NCBI GenBank assembly: GCA_031411575.1
Contig: JANOBJ010000019.1
Coordinates: 1-20,283 of the forward strand
Source: JANOBJ01 sp031411575
GTDB lineage: Bacteria > Pseudomonadota > Gammaproteobacteria > Burkholderiales > Burkholderiaceae_C
Length of the DNA: 20,283 nucleotides
Direction of reading: 5' to 3'
In this document: positions 6,966-13,416 of the stretch, in pieces
Layout: each line of letters opens with the position of its first letter
How positions within the stretch are numbered: the stretch's first letter is position 1
The notes under the pieces: generated by a model
What the model saw: the letters and a program-made list of their open reading frames with translations, nothing else
What the model was told of the DNA's origin: nothing
The model's database searches: none
Made by a program: the position numbers and the translations under genes

Positions 6966-8102
6966 TCATACGCCGATGTCCTTGAACACCACGGCGAACA
7001 GCGCATCAACGAGGATGACCACCGTGATCGACGTGACCACGGATGACGTGGTGCCCGCGCCCAGGCTCTCGGTATTGGGCTCGACCCGCAGCCCGTAGTG
7101 GCAGCCGATCACCGCGATCAACAGGCCGAAGACCATCGATTTCGCCAACGCCAGCGTCAGGTTGGAAAACTGCACGGCCTGCGGCAGCGCGTTCACAAAA
7201 AACTCGGGCGTGATGCCCAGCGCCAGATCGGCCGCCAGCATGCCGCCGACCAGCGCCGCCAGCGTGGTCCAGACCGTGATCAGCGGCATGGCGAGCGCCA
7301 GCGCCAGCGCGCGCGGCATCACCAGCCGGTAGCCGTGCGCGATGCCCATGACGCGCATGGCGTCCAGCTCCTCGGTCACCCGCATCACGCCAATCTGGGC
7401 GGTGATGGCCGAGCCGGAGCGCCCCGCGATCAGCACCGCCGCGAGCACCGGCCCGAGTTCGCGGATCAGCGACAGGCCCAGGATGTCCACGATGAACGAG
7501 TCGGCGCCAAACTGGCGCAGTTGCTGCGACGTCAGGTAGGCCAGCACCACGCCGATCAGGAACCCCACCAGCGCGGTGATGGGCAGCGCGCGTGCGCCGA
7601 TGTGGTACAGGTGACCCGACACATCGCGCCACGGCCCTTCGTGCGGGCGGCGCGCCAGCCGCAGCAGGTCAAGCAGCAGTTGCCCGAGCAAGCGTGTCAG
7701 GTCTTTCACGTGCCCGAGCGCATGCAACACCCAGGCACCGAGTTCGTCAAGTTGCTGCAGCAGCGACTGGGGCGGCGCGGCCACCGGCTCGGCCAGCGTA
7801 AAGCCCGCCACGCGCTCCAGCAGGGCTCGCTGGCTGGGCAGCGTCTCCAGCTTGTCGGGCCAGCGACGGCCCCAGTGCTTCCACAGCAGTTGGGCGCCGA
7901 TGTGGTCAATCTGCTCGGCACCGCGCAAATCCCAGGTCTGGGCCAGTGCCTCGGTTGCTGGCGGCAACGCGTCCAGCGTGAGCGTGATGGTGCGCCACGC
8001 GGGCGGCGAACTGAGTTGTGCGGCCGTCCAGCGCCCGAGCACCATCACACACGGACCTTGCGGCGTGCGCTGCTGTGAGATGCGGGGGGTGAATTCCTCC
8101 AT
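6966..8102 (-). CDS. MlaE family ABC permease with N-terminal STAS-like domain
   Basis: The 378-residue protein joins two parts. Residues about 15-105 look like a STAS/MlaB-type domain (GRWTAAQL..., TLTLDAL, TWDLRGAEQIDHIGAQLLW, where D-L-x-x-A-x-x-I-D-x-x-G-A is the STAS helix pattern). Residues about 165-378 are the MlaE permease with about five membrane segments, including GFLIGVVLAYLTSQQLRQFGA and the conserved SAITAQIGVMRVTEELDAMRVMG (231-253) that contacts the ATPase. E. coli MlaE and MlaB are separate proteins; here they are fused. The start at 8102 (MEEFTP) was chosen because upstream codons look non-coding. It lacks a clear RBS, and an alternative ATG at 8045 would cut into the STAS domain. 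It is first in the lipid-transport operon. Confidence 0.9.
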   Translation of the reverse strand: MEEFTPRISQQRTPQGPCVMVLGRWTAAQLSSPPAWRTITLTLDALPPATEALAQTWDLRGAEQIDHIGAQLLWKHWGRRWPDKLETLPSQRALLERVAGFTLAEPVAAPPQSLLQQLDELGAWVLHALGHVKDLTRLLGQLLLDLLRLARRPHEGPWRDVSGHLYHIGARALPITALVGFLIGVVLAYLTSQQLRQFGADSFIVDILGLSLIRELGPVLAAVLIAGRSGSAITAQIGVMRVTEELDAMRVMGIAHGYRLVMPRALALALAMPLITVWTTLAALVGGMLAADLALGITPEFFVNALPQAVQFSNLTLALAKSMVFGLLIAVIGCHYGLRVEPNTESLGAGTTSSVVTSITVVILVDALFAVVFKDIGV

Positions 8103-8284
8103 GCGGGTGGTGTGTGGCGGTCCAGTGGTGGATGGTAGCGTCAGATGTTGTAGGACGGTGCCGCGTCTGACAAACCGGGCCGGATGACAGGATGACAGCA
8201 TGGCGCTGCGGTGACAGCGCGAGGCCCGCCGCGGCGGGTATAAACACACCAGACGCCACGCGCCCAGCGTGCCGAGGAGACCCC
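8103..8284. promoter_or_regulatory. Divergent promoter region, mla-type operon / crotonase-atuA
   Basis: 182 bp lie between divergent starts. For the plus-strand gene, TATAAA (8239-8244) is a good -10. Directly against it is a perfect 14-bp palindrome, CCCGCCGCGGCGGG (8225-8238), and GTGACA (8211-8216) lies upstream at a 22-bp spacing, too long for a normal sigma70 pair. TGACA occurs four times (8168, 8184, 8192 and 8212), two of them inside an 8-bp tandem GGATGACA repeat. For the minus operon, TTGTCA (complement of 8165-8170) with TACAAC 15 bp on is a weak candidate. Signals are read by eye only. Confidence 0.4.
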
Positions 8285-9070
8285 ATGACCGAACCCACCC
8301 CCACGCCGCCAGACCTGCTGGCCGAACAGCGCGGGCCGGCGCTCTGGCTCACCATCACCCGCGAGGAGCGGCGCAACGCCATGAGCCACGGGGTGCTGGC
8401 CGGCATGGCCGCCGCCATCACCACCGCCCAGACCGACCGTGCGGTGCGCGCCATCGTGATCACCGGCGCCGGCAGCAAGGCGTTTTGTGCAGGCGCCGAT
8501 CTGCAATCGGCCAAGGTCTTCACCACCGACTATTCCGAACCCTACGGCCATCTGGCGCAGCTGCTGCGCGTGGCCCGGGCCAGCACGGTGCCGCTGGTCG
8601 CGCGGGTGAACGGCGCCTGCATGGCTGGCGGCATGGGTCTGCTGGCCATGTGCGACATGGCCGTGGCGGCGCGCCACGCGGTGTTTGGTCTGCCCGAGGT
8701 CAAGGTGGGCGTCTTTCCGGCGCAGGTGCTGAGCGTGCTGCAACACCTGATTCCGCGCCGGCAACTGGCCGAAATGTGCCTGACCGGCGAGCCCATCACG
8801 TCGGCGCAGGCACTGGAGTGCGGTCTGGTCAATTACGTCGATGACGACGTGGACGCCAAACTGCAATGGCTGCTCGACCGGATGCTCGACAAGTCACCCG
8901 CCGCCATCCGCCGCGGCCTGTACACGATGAAGAAGATTGAAGCCATGGCGTTCGAGGAAAGCATGAGTTTCACCGAAAGCCAGATCGCGCTGTTCACCCT
9001 GACCGACGATGCCAAAGAGGGTCAAAAGGCTTTTCAAGAAAAACGGAAGCCCAATTGGACGGGGCAGTGA
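8285..9070 (+). CDS. Enoyl-CoA hydratase/isomerase family protein (crotonase fold)
   Basis: A 261-residue crotonase. The oxyanion-hole segments are SKAFCAGADL (64-73) and NGACMAGGMGLLAMCDMAVA (109-128). The second catalytic glutamate is present (E138 in GLPEVKVGVFPA), but the first (Glu144 in rat ECH, in a GGGCELAM context) is replaced by leucine (GGMGLLAM). This pattern is known from methylglutaconyl-CoA and isohexenylglutaconyl-CoA hydratases (LiuC/AtuE type) and from some isomerases. GAGGAGA at 8274-8280 supports the ATG at 8285. Its stop overlaps the start of the AtuA-like gene (TGATG), so the two are translationally coupled. This supports a role in branched acyl-CoA or terpene-acid breakdown. 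The exact substrate is unproven. Confidence 0.9.
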   Translation: MTEPTPTPPDLLAEQRGPALWLTITREERRNAMSHGVLAGMAAAITTAQTDRAVRAIVITGAGSKAFCAGADLQSAKVFTTDYSEPYGHLAQLLRVARASTVPLVARVNGACMAGGMGLLAMCDMAVAARHAVFGLPEVKVGVFPAQVLSVLQHLIPRRQLAEMCLTGEPITSAQALECGLVNYVDDDVDAKLQWLLDRMLDKSPAAIRRGLYTMKKIEAMAFEESMSFTESQIALFTLTDDAKEGQKAFQEKRKPNWTGQ

Positions 9071-10869
9071 TGAGCAAACCATCCGTCCGCATCGGCGGCG
9101 CATCGGGTTTCTGGGGCGACAGCAGCGTGGGCGCGCCGCAGCTGGTGCAGCACGGCAACATCGACTACCTGGTGTTCGACTACCTGGCCGAGCTGACCAT
9201 GTCGATTCTCGCGGCCGCGCGCGCGAAGAACCCCGACATGGGCTACGCCACCGACTTTGTGTCGGTGACGATGAAGCAGGTGCTGAAAGACGTGGTGGCG
9301 AAGGGTATTCGCGTTATCAGCAACGCCGGCGGCGTGAACCCGCAGGCCTGCGCCGACGCGGTGGCCGCGCTCGCTGCCGAGCAGGGCCTGAGCGTGAAAA
9401 TTGCCGTGGTGCTGGGCGACGATGTGACGCCGCTGCTGCCGCAACTGCGCGAAGAGCACGTGACCGAGCTGCAAAGCGGCGCGCCGCTGCCCGCCAAGGT
9501 GCTGACGGCCAACGCCTACCTGGGTGCGCTGCCGATCAAGGCGGCGCTGGATGCCGGCGCGCAGATCGTCATCACCGGACGCTGCGTGGACAGCGCGGTG
9601 ACGCTGGGCGCGCTGATGCACGAGTTCAACTGGTCGCTGACCGACTTTGACCGGCTGGCACAGGGCAGCCTGGCGGGCCACATCATCGAATGCGGCTGCC
9701 AGGCCACCGGCGGGCTGCACACCGACTGGGAAGCCGTGCCTGACTGGGCGCACATCGGCTACCCGGTGATCGAGTGCGAGGCCGACGGCAGTTTCACCGT
9801 GACCAAGCCGCCCGGTACCGGTGGCCTGGTGAGCACCGCCACCGTGGGCGAGCAGATGCTGTACGAGATTGGTGACCCGGCCCGCTACCTGCTGCCCGAC
9901 GTGGTGTGCGACTTCACGCAAGTGACCATGGCGCAGACGGGCGAGCACCGCGTGCGGGTGCAGGGCGCGCGCGGCACACCGCCCGGGCCGGCGTACAAAG
10001 TCTCGGCCACCTGGATCGATGGCTTTCGCTGCACCGCGCAACTCACCATCGTGGGCATCGACGCGGCGAAAAAGGCGCAGCGCACCGGCGAGGCCATCCT
10101 GACCCGCACGCAGGAGCTGCTCGCGGCGGCTGGCCTGCCCGGCTACACCCGCACCGCGATCGAGGTACTGGGCTCGGAGAGCGCCAACTTCGGCCCGCAC
10201 GCGCAGACCGGCGGCGTGCGCGAGGTGGTGCTGCACCTGGCGGTGATGCACCTGGTGAAGGCAGCGCTGGAGTTGTTTGCGCGCGAGATCGCACCCGCCG
10301 GCACCAGCTGGTCGCCCGGCACCACTGGCGCTTCCGGCCGGCCCAGCCCGTCGCCGTGCATCAAGCAGTTTGCGTTTCTGATCGACAAGGGGCGGTTGGC
10401 GCCGGTGGTGGCGATCGATGGTGAAACGCGGAAGGTTGAGATGGGCGCGTCGTTGGCCACTGCAACGTCCGTGCCGTCGACCGGTTACTCCGTTCGCCCT
10501 GAGCTTGTCGAAGGGCTGCTGGCTTCGACAGGCTCAGCCCGAACGGAAATGGTCGAGGTTCCATTGATCCAACTCGCCTGGGCCCGCAGCGGCGACAAAG
10601 GCAACACCTCCAACATCGGTGTGATCGCGCGCCGCCCCGAATGGCTGCCGCTGCTGAAGGCTGAATTGACGGAAGCGCGCGTGGCCGAGTGGCTGGCGCA
10701 CCGGGTGAAGGGCACGGTCACCCGCTACGATGTTCCTGGCATACACGCGCTGAACTTCGTCTGCACCGACGCGCTGGACGGTGGCGGCATTGCCAGCCTG
10801 CGTAACGATCCGTTAGGCAAGGGCATGGCGCAGATTTTGTTGACCATGCCAGTCCGGGCGCCGTCTTGA
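9070..10869 (+). CDS. Acyclic terpene utilization AtuA family protein (DUF1446)
   Basis: The 599-residue protein fits the AtuA/DUF1446 family, needed for acyclic terpene (citronellol/geraniol) use in Pseudomonas but of unknown biochemistry. Residues 1 to about 465 form the main domain: VRIGGASGFWGDSSVGAPQL near the start, DYLVFDYLAELTMSIL, GIRVISNAGGVNPQACA, ITGRCVDSAVTLG and IIECGCQATGG. Residues about 497-599 form the AtuA-like C-terminal domain (VPLIQLAWARSGDKGNTSNIG). The start ATG at 9070 overlaps the upstream TGA; an upstream TTG at 9055 is less likely. The linker (about 474-493) is encoded by an inserted inverted repeat read in frame as VRPELVEG...STGSART. Other atu genes such as the carboxylase are not in the window. 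Confidence 0.9.
   Translation: MSKPSVRIGGASGFWGDSSVGAPQLVQHGNIDYLVFDYLAELTMSILAAARAKNPDMGYATDFVSVTMKQVLKDVVAKGIRVISNAGGVNPQACADAVAALAAEQGLSVKIAVVLGDDVTPLLPQLREEHVTELQSGAPLPAKVLTANAYLGALPIKAALDAGAQIVITGRCVDSAVTLGALMHEFNWSLTDFDRLAQGSLAGHIIECGCQATGGLHTDWEAVPDWAHIGYPVIECEADGSFTVTKPPGTGGLVSTATVGEQMLYEIGDPARYLLPDVVCDFTQVTMAQTGEHRVRVQGARGTPPGPAYKVSATWIDGFRCTAQLTIVGIDAAKKAQRTGEAILTRTQELLAAAGLPGYTRTAIEVLGSESANFGPHAQTGGVREVVLHLAVMHLVKAALELFAREIAPAGTSWSPGTTGASGRPSPSPCIKQFAFLIDKGRLAPVVAIDGETRKVEMGASLATATSVPSTGYSVRPELVEGLLASTGSARTEMVEVPLIQLAWARSGDKGNTSNIGVIARRPEWLPLLKAELTEARVAEWLAHRVKGTVTRYDVPGIHALNFVCTDALDGGGIASLRNDPLGKGMAQILLTMPVRAPS
10490..10546. repeat. 57-bp inverted repeat of the 'PELVEG' type inside the AtuA-like gene
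   Basis: Left arm 10490-10513 and right arm 10523-10546 are inverted copies with 21 of 24 positions matching, around a 9-nt loop (10514-10522). Core words are CCGTTCG, CTGAGC and TGTCGAAG. I recognise this as a widespread dispersed element in proteobacterial genomes, often translated as RPELVEG or STGSAR. Its 57 bp equal 19 codons, so it keeps the frame and adds a linker between two protein domains. Confidence 0.85.
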
Positions 10870-10918
10870 TCGGACCGCCGGTCGCCACCAAGTGGGCAGA
10901 CCGGCGATCCGCTTGATC
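10868..10918. terminator. Hairpin between convergent genes, possible bidirectional terminator
   Basis: GGACCGCCGGTC (10872-10883) pairs with GACCGGCGATCC (10899-10910) at 11 of 12 positions, flanked by an outer TGATC/GATCA match. It sits directly after the AtuA-like stop and before the end of the convergent phosphoesterase gene. No T-run follows on either strand, so intrinsic termination is only possible, not shown. Confidence 0.4.
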
Positions 10919-10942
10919 ATTGGCCACGCTCGTGTTGCGGGC

Positions 10943-12067
10943 TCATGGCGCCGGAACCGCCACCCGATTGCCAGGAACAATCATGGCCTCATATGAGAAC
11001 ACCTCGCGGCTGCGCGGATCCACCTTCACCTTGAGCCACTGCACGTCGTTGGTGCCGTTGGCTGCACTGTTGCCGAAAGTCTCGACGCGGGTGAAGTTCT
11101 CAATGCGCCGGCCCGCAGCATCCAGCAGGGGTTTGTCCACGCGGTAGTAGTGCGAGTCGCCGTGCACGTAAGCCACAGGCCGGCGGAAGGCGATGACTTC
11201 ATTGCGCAGCGCGGTGAGGAACTCGACGTAGCCGTCGGGTTGCCCGTCGGTTTGCACCAGCGTGCGGGGGTCGCGCAGTGGCGCGCGGGTGGGGTCGGAC
11301 TGATCCCACCCGGGGTTGGCTTGCGATATCAGCATGACCGCGACGGATCGGTGTTCCCGGGCATGCGCGAAGGTCTCCTGCAACCAGCGCAGGTTGGCCA
11401 GGTTGCGCGCGACGTACTCAGCGATGTCCGGCGCGGTGTCACACAGGTTGTTGCACGAGCCGGGGATGTTGAAGGTCACATAAGTCACGCGGCCCACAGT
11501 CCAGCGCCGGTTCTCCACGCAGGGAACGTAGCCAGCAACACCCAGGCACAACGCGCCTTTCTGTACGTCTTGCCACATGCGCCGCTGCCCCATCGAGTAA
11601 GGGGTAGAGAAGAATACCGCGCGCTCGCGGTCAAGGCGTTCGCGCGAGTTGTAGCTGCCGTTGGAGGCACGGTCACAGTCAGTCCAGTCGTTGTCGCCGG
11701 GGGTGAACATGGCGGGAGCCGTCAACGCGTTGAAGTACGCCAGCGATTGGGTGTACAGATTTTCATCGCAGGGACTGCCGGAGCCGGCCTTGAGGTCGCC
11801 GTCATGAACGCTGAACTTCAGGCGCTGGGCATTCATGTCCGCGATCAGGTTGGGCACACCGACAGTTGCCTGGGCGGGCGAGTAAGGCAAGTCTCCCCAG
11901 AGTCCAATGGCGTAGGCGTCGTCGTTGCGCCGGTCGTCATCGCGATCATCGGCAGCGGATGCCCCTGCCAAGGCCAGAGCCAGAACGGGCGCCAGCAGCG
12001 CCAGCGCCCAGCGTCCGGGTTGCGCGCTGGCGACGAAAGCAGATTGAGGGGCGTTGAAATTTGACAT
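10943..12067 (-). CDS. Exported metallophosphoesterase-like protein
   Basis: This 374-residue protein has a signal peptide (hydrophobic 20-38, cleavage after GASA) followed by an acidic DDRDDDRRNDD stretch. The rest resembles calcineurin-like phosphoesterases: GLWGDLPY (55-62), HDGDLKAG (88-95), TPGDNDWTDC (122-131), LISQANPGW (246-254) and VHGDSHYYRVDKP (301-313). These sit where the family's D-x-H, GD, GNH[DE] and GHxH metal motifs fall, but the first D-x-H and the GNH are not canonical (GDND replaces GNHD). Six cysteines (positions 100, 131, 174, 183, 205 and 209) could form periplasmic disulphides. The start at 12067 follows AAGGAGT. The gene is alone on its strand, convergent with the AtuA-like gene. 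The substrate is unknown. Confidence 0.75.
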   Translation of the reverse strand: MSNFNAPQSAFVASAQPGRWALALLAPVLALALAGASAADDRDDDRRNDDAYAIGLWGDLPYSPAQATVGVPNLIADMNAQRLKFSVHDGDLKAGSGSPCDENLYTQSLAYFNALTAPAMFTPGDNDWTDCDRASNGSYNSRERLDRERAVFFSTPYSMGQRRMWQDVQKGALCLGVAGYVPCVENRRWTVGRVTYVTFNIPGSCNNLCDTAPDIAEYVARNLANLRWLQETFAHAREHRSVAVMLISQANPGWDQSDPTRAPLRDPRTLVQTDGQPDGYVEFLTALRNEVIAFRRPVAYVHGDSHYYRVDKPLLDAAGRRIENFTRVETFGNSAANGTNDVQWLKVKVDPRSREVFSYEAMIVPGNRVAVPAP

Positions 12068-12158
12068 GGAAGACTCCTTTGACGTGCTGTGTGGGGCCGG
12101 GTCGGGCGTGTCCACTGCAGGTTTTACGCACGCTGGGTGACAGCGCGATGACGCCTCT

Positions 12159-12188
12159 TTGCGGGGTTCAGCGTTGATTTCATATACT
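12159..12188 (+). promoter_or_regulatory. Putative promoter for the MDR oxidoreductase gene
   Basis: TATACT at 12183-12188 is a good -10 match, and TTGCGG at 12159-12164 is a weak -35 at 18 bp spacing. It lies about 30 bp before the ATG at 12217, with GGAGA (12205-12209) as the RBS. The 149-bp divergent gap (12068-12216) also has to contain the promoter of the phosphoesterase gene, which I could not pick out. Confidence 0.35.
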
Positions 12189-12216
12189 GGCCAAGACACC
12201 CCCACGGAGACCGCCT

Positions 12217-13365
12217 ATGAGCACCCCCCCTGCACCGAACGGCCTGCAACTGCGCTCCCTCGTCAAGAAAAGCGGCGAACTCGAACTCTCGCTCGTGAGC
12301 GTGCCCACGCCCGAGCCCGCTGCCGACCAGGTGGTGGTGCGCGTGGAGGCCGCGCCGGTCAACCCTTCGGACATCGGCCTGCTGTTCGGCGCAGCCGACA
12401 TGGCCACCGCCACCGCATCGGGCACGCCCGACAGCCCCGTGGTCACCGCGCGCATCCCCGAGGCCGCGATGAAAAGCATGGCGGGCCGGCTGGAGCAATC
12501 GATGCCCGTGGGCAACGAAGGCGCGGGCACCGTCGTCGCCGCTGGCGCATCGCCCGCAGCGCAGGCGCTGCTCGGCAAACAGGTGGCCGTACTCGGCGGC
12601 GCGATGTATTCGCAGTTCCGCTGCGTGCCGGCCGAGCAGTGCCTGCTGCTGCCTTCGGACGCCACCGCGGCCGAAGGCGCCTCGTGCTTTGTGAACCCGC
12701 TCACGGCCTTGGGCATGGTGGAAACCATGCGGCGCGAGGGCCACACCGCGCTGGTGCACACCGCTGCGGCGTCCAACCTGGGCCAGATGCTCAACCGCAT
12801 CTGCCAGAAAGACGGCGTCGCGCTGGTGAATATCGTGCGCAAGCCCGAACAGGCCGCGCTGCTCACGGCGATGGGCGCGCAGCACGTGTGCGACGCATCG
12901 CTGCCCAGTTTCATGGACGACCTGACGAATGCGCTCGTGGCCACTGGCGCGACGATTGCGTTTGACGCCACCGGCGGCGGCAAGCTGGCGGGGCAGATCC
13001 TCGGCGGCATGGAAGCCGCGCTGAACCGCACCGCCAAGGAGTACAGCCGCTACGGCTCCACCACCCACAAGCAGGTCTACATCTACGGCGGGCTGGACAC
13101 CGGGCCGACCACCTTCGTGCGCAACTTCGGCATGACCTGGGGCATGGGCGGCTGGCTGCTGTTTCCGTTCCTGCAAAAACTCACGCCCGACGCGGTGCAG
13201 GCGTTGAAGGCGCGGGTAGCGGCGGAACTCAAGACCACCTTCAAGAGTGGCTATTCGAAGCAGGTGTCGCTGTCCGAAGCGCTGCAACTGGACACGATCG
13301 CGGCCTATGGCCGGCGCGCAACAGGCACCAAGTTCCTGATCAGCCCGAACGCTGGCGCCCGGTAG
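12217..13365 (+). CDS. MDR superfamily oxidoreductase (quinone reductase-like, zinc-free)
   Basis: The 382-residue protein is a medium-chain dehydrogenase/reductase. The N-terminal GroES-like part has VVVRVEAAPVNPSDIGLLFG (39-58) and VGNEGAGTVVAAG (98-110). The nucleotide-binding half has LVHTAAASNLGQMLNRICQ (179-197), followed by VRKPEQAALLTAMGA, the usual path after the second beta-strand. The catalytic and structural zinc cysteine/histidine clusters are absent, so it is of the quinone reductase/enoyl reductase type. It carries an insert of about 25 residues (about 65-95) relative to typical family members. The start at 12217 follows GGAGA. It is 51 bp ahead of the tail sheath gene on the same strand, so it could be co-transcribed, though no functional link is apparent. 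Confidence 0.88.
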   Translation: MSTPPAPNGLQLRSLVKKSGELELSLVSVPTPEPAADQVVVRVEAAPVNPSDIGLLFGAADMATATASGTPDSPVVTARIPEAAMKSMAGRLEQSMPVGNEGAGTVVAAGASPAAQALLGKQVAVLGGAMYSQFRCVPAEQCLLLPSDATAAEGASCFVNPLTALGMVETMRREGHTALVHTAAASNLGQMLNRICQKDGVALVNIVRKPEQAALLTAMGAQHVCDASLPSFMDDLTNALVATGATIAFDATGGGKLAGQILGGMEAALNRTAKEYSRYGSTTHKQVYIYGGLDTGPTTFVRNFGMTWGMGGWLLFPFLQKLTPDAVQALKARVAAELKTTFKSGYSKQVSLSEALQLDTIAAYGRRATGTKFLISPNAGAR

Positions 13366-13416
13366 CGGGCGGCGAAGACCGGTCGCGTCATTGGAACCCT
13401 GACGGAGTTCAACACC

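Noticed and set aside
12136..12148. GGTGACAGCGCGA is shared exactly with 8210-8222, both before plus-strand oxidative genes
   Set aside because: A shared 13-mer is expected by chance in 20 kb of GC-rich DNA, and its distance to the candidate -10 differs (16 versus 34 bp).
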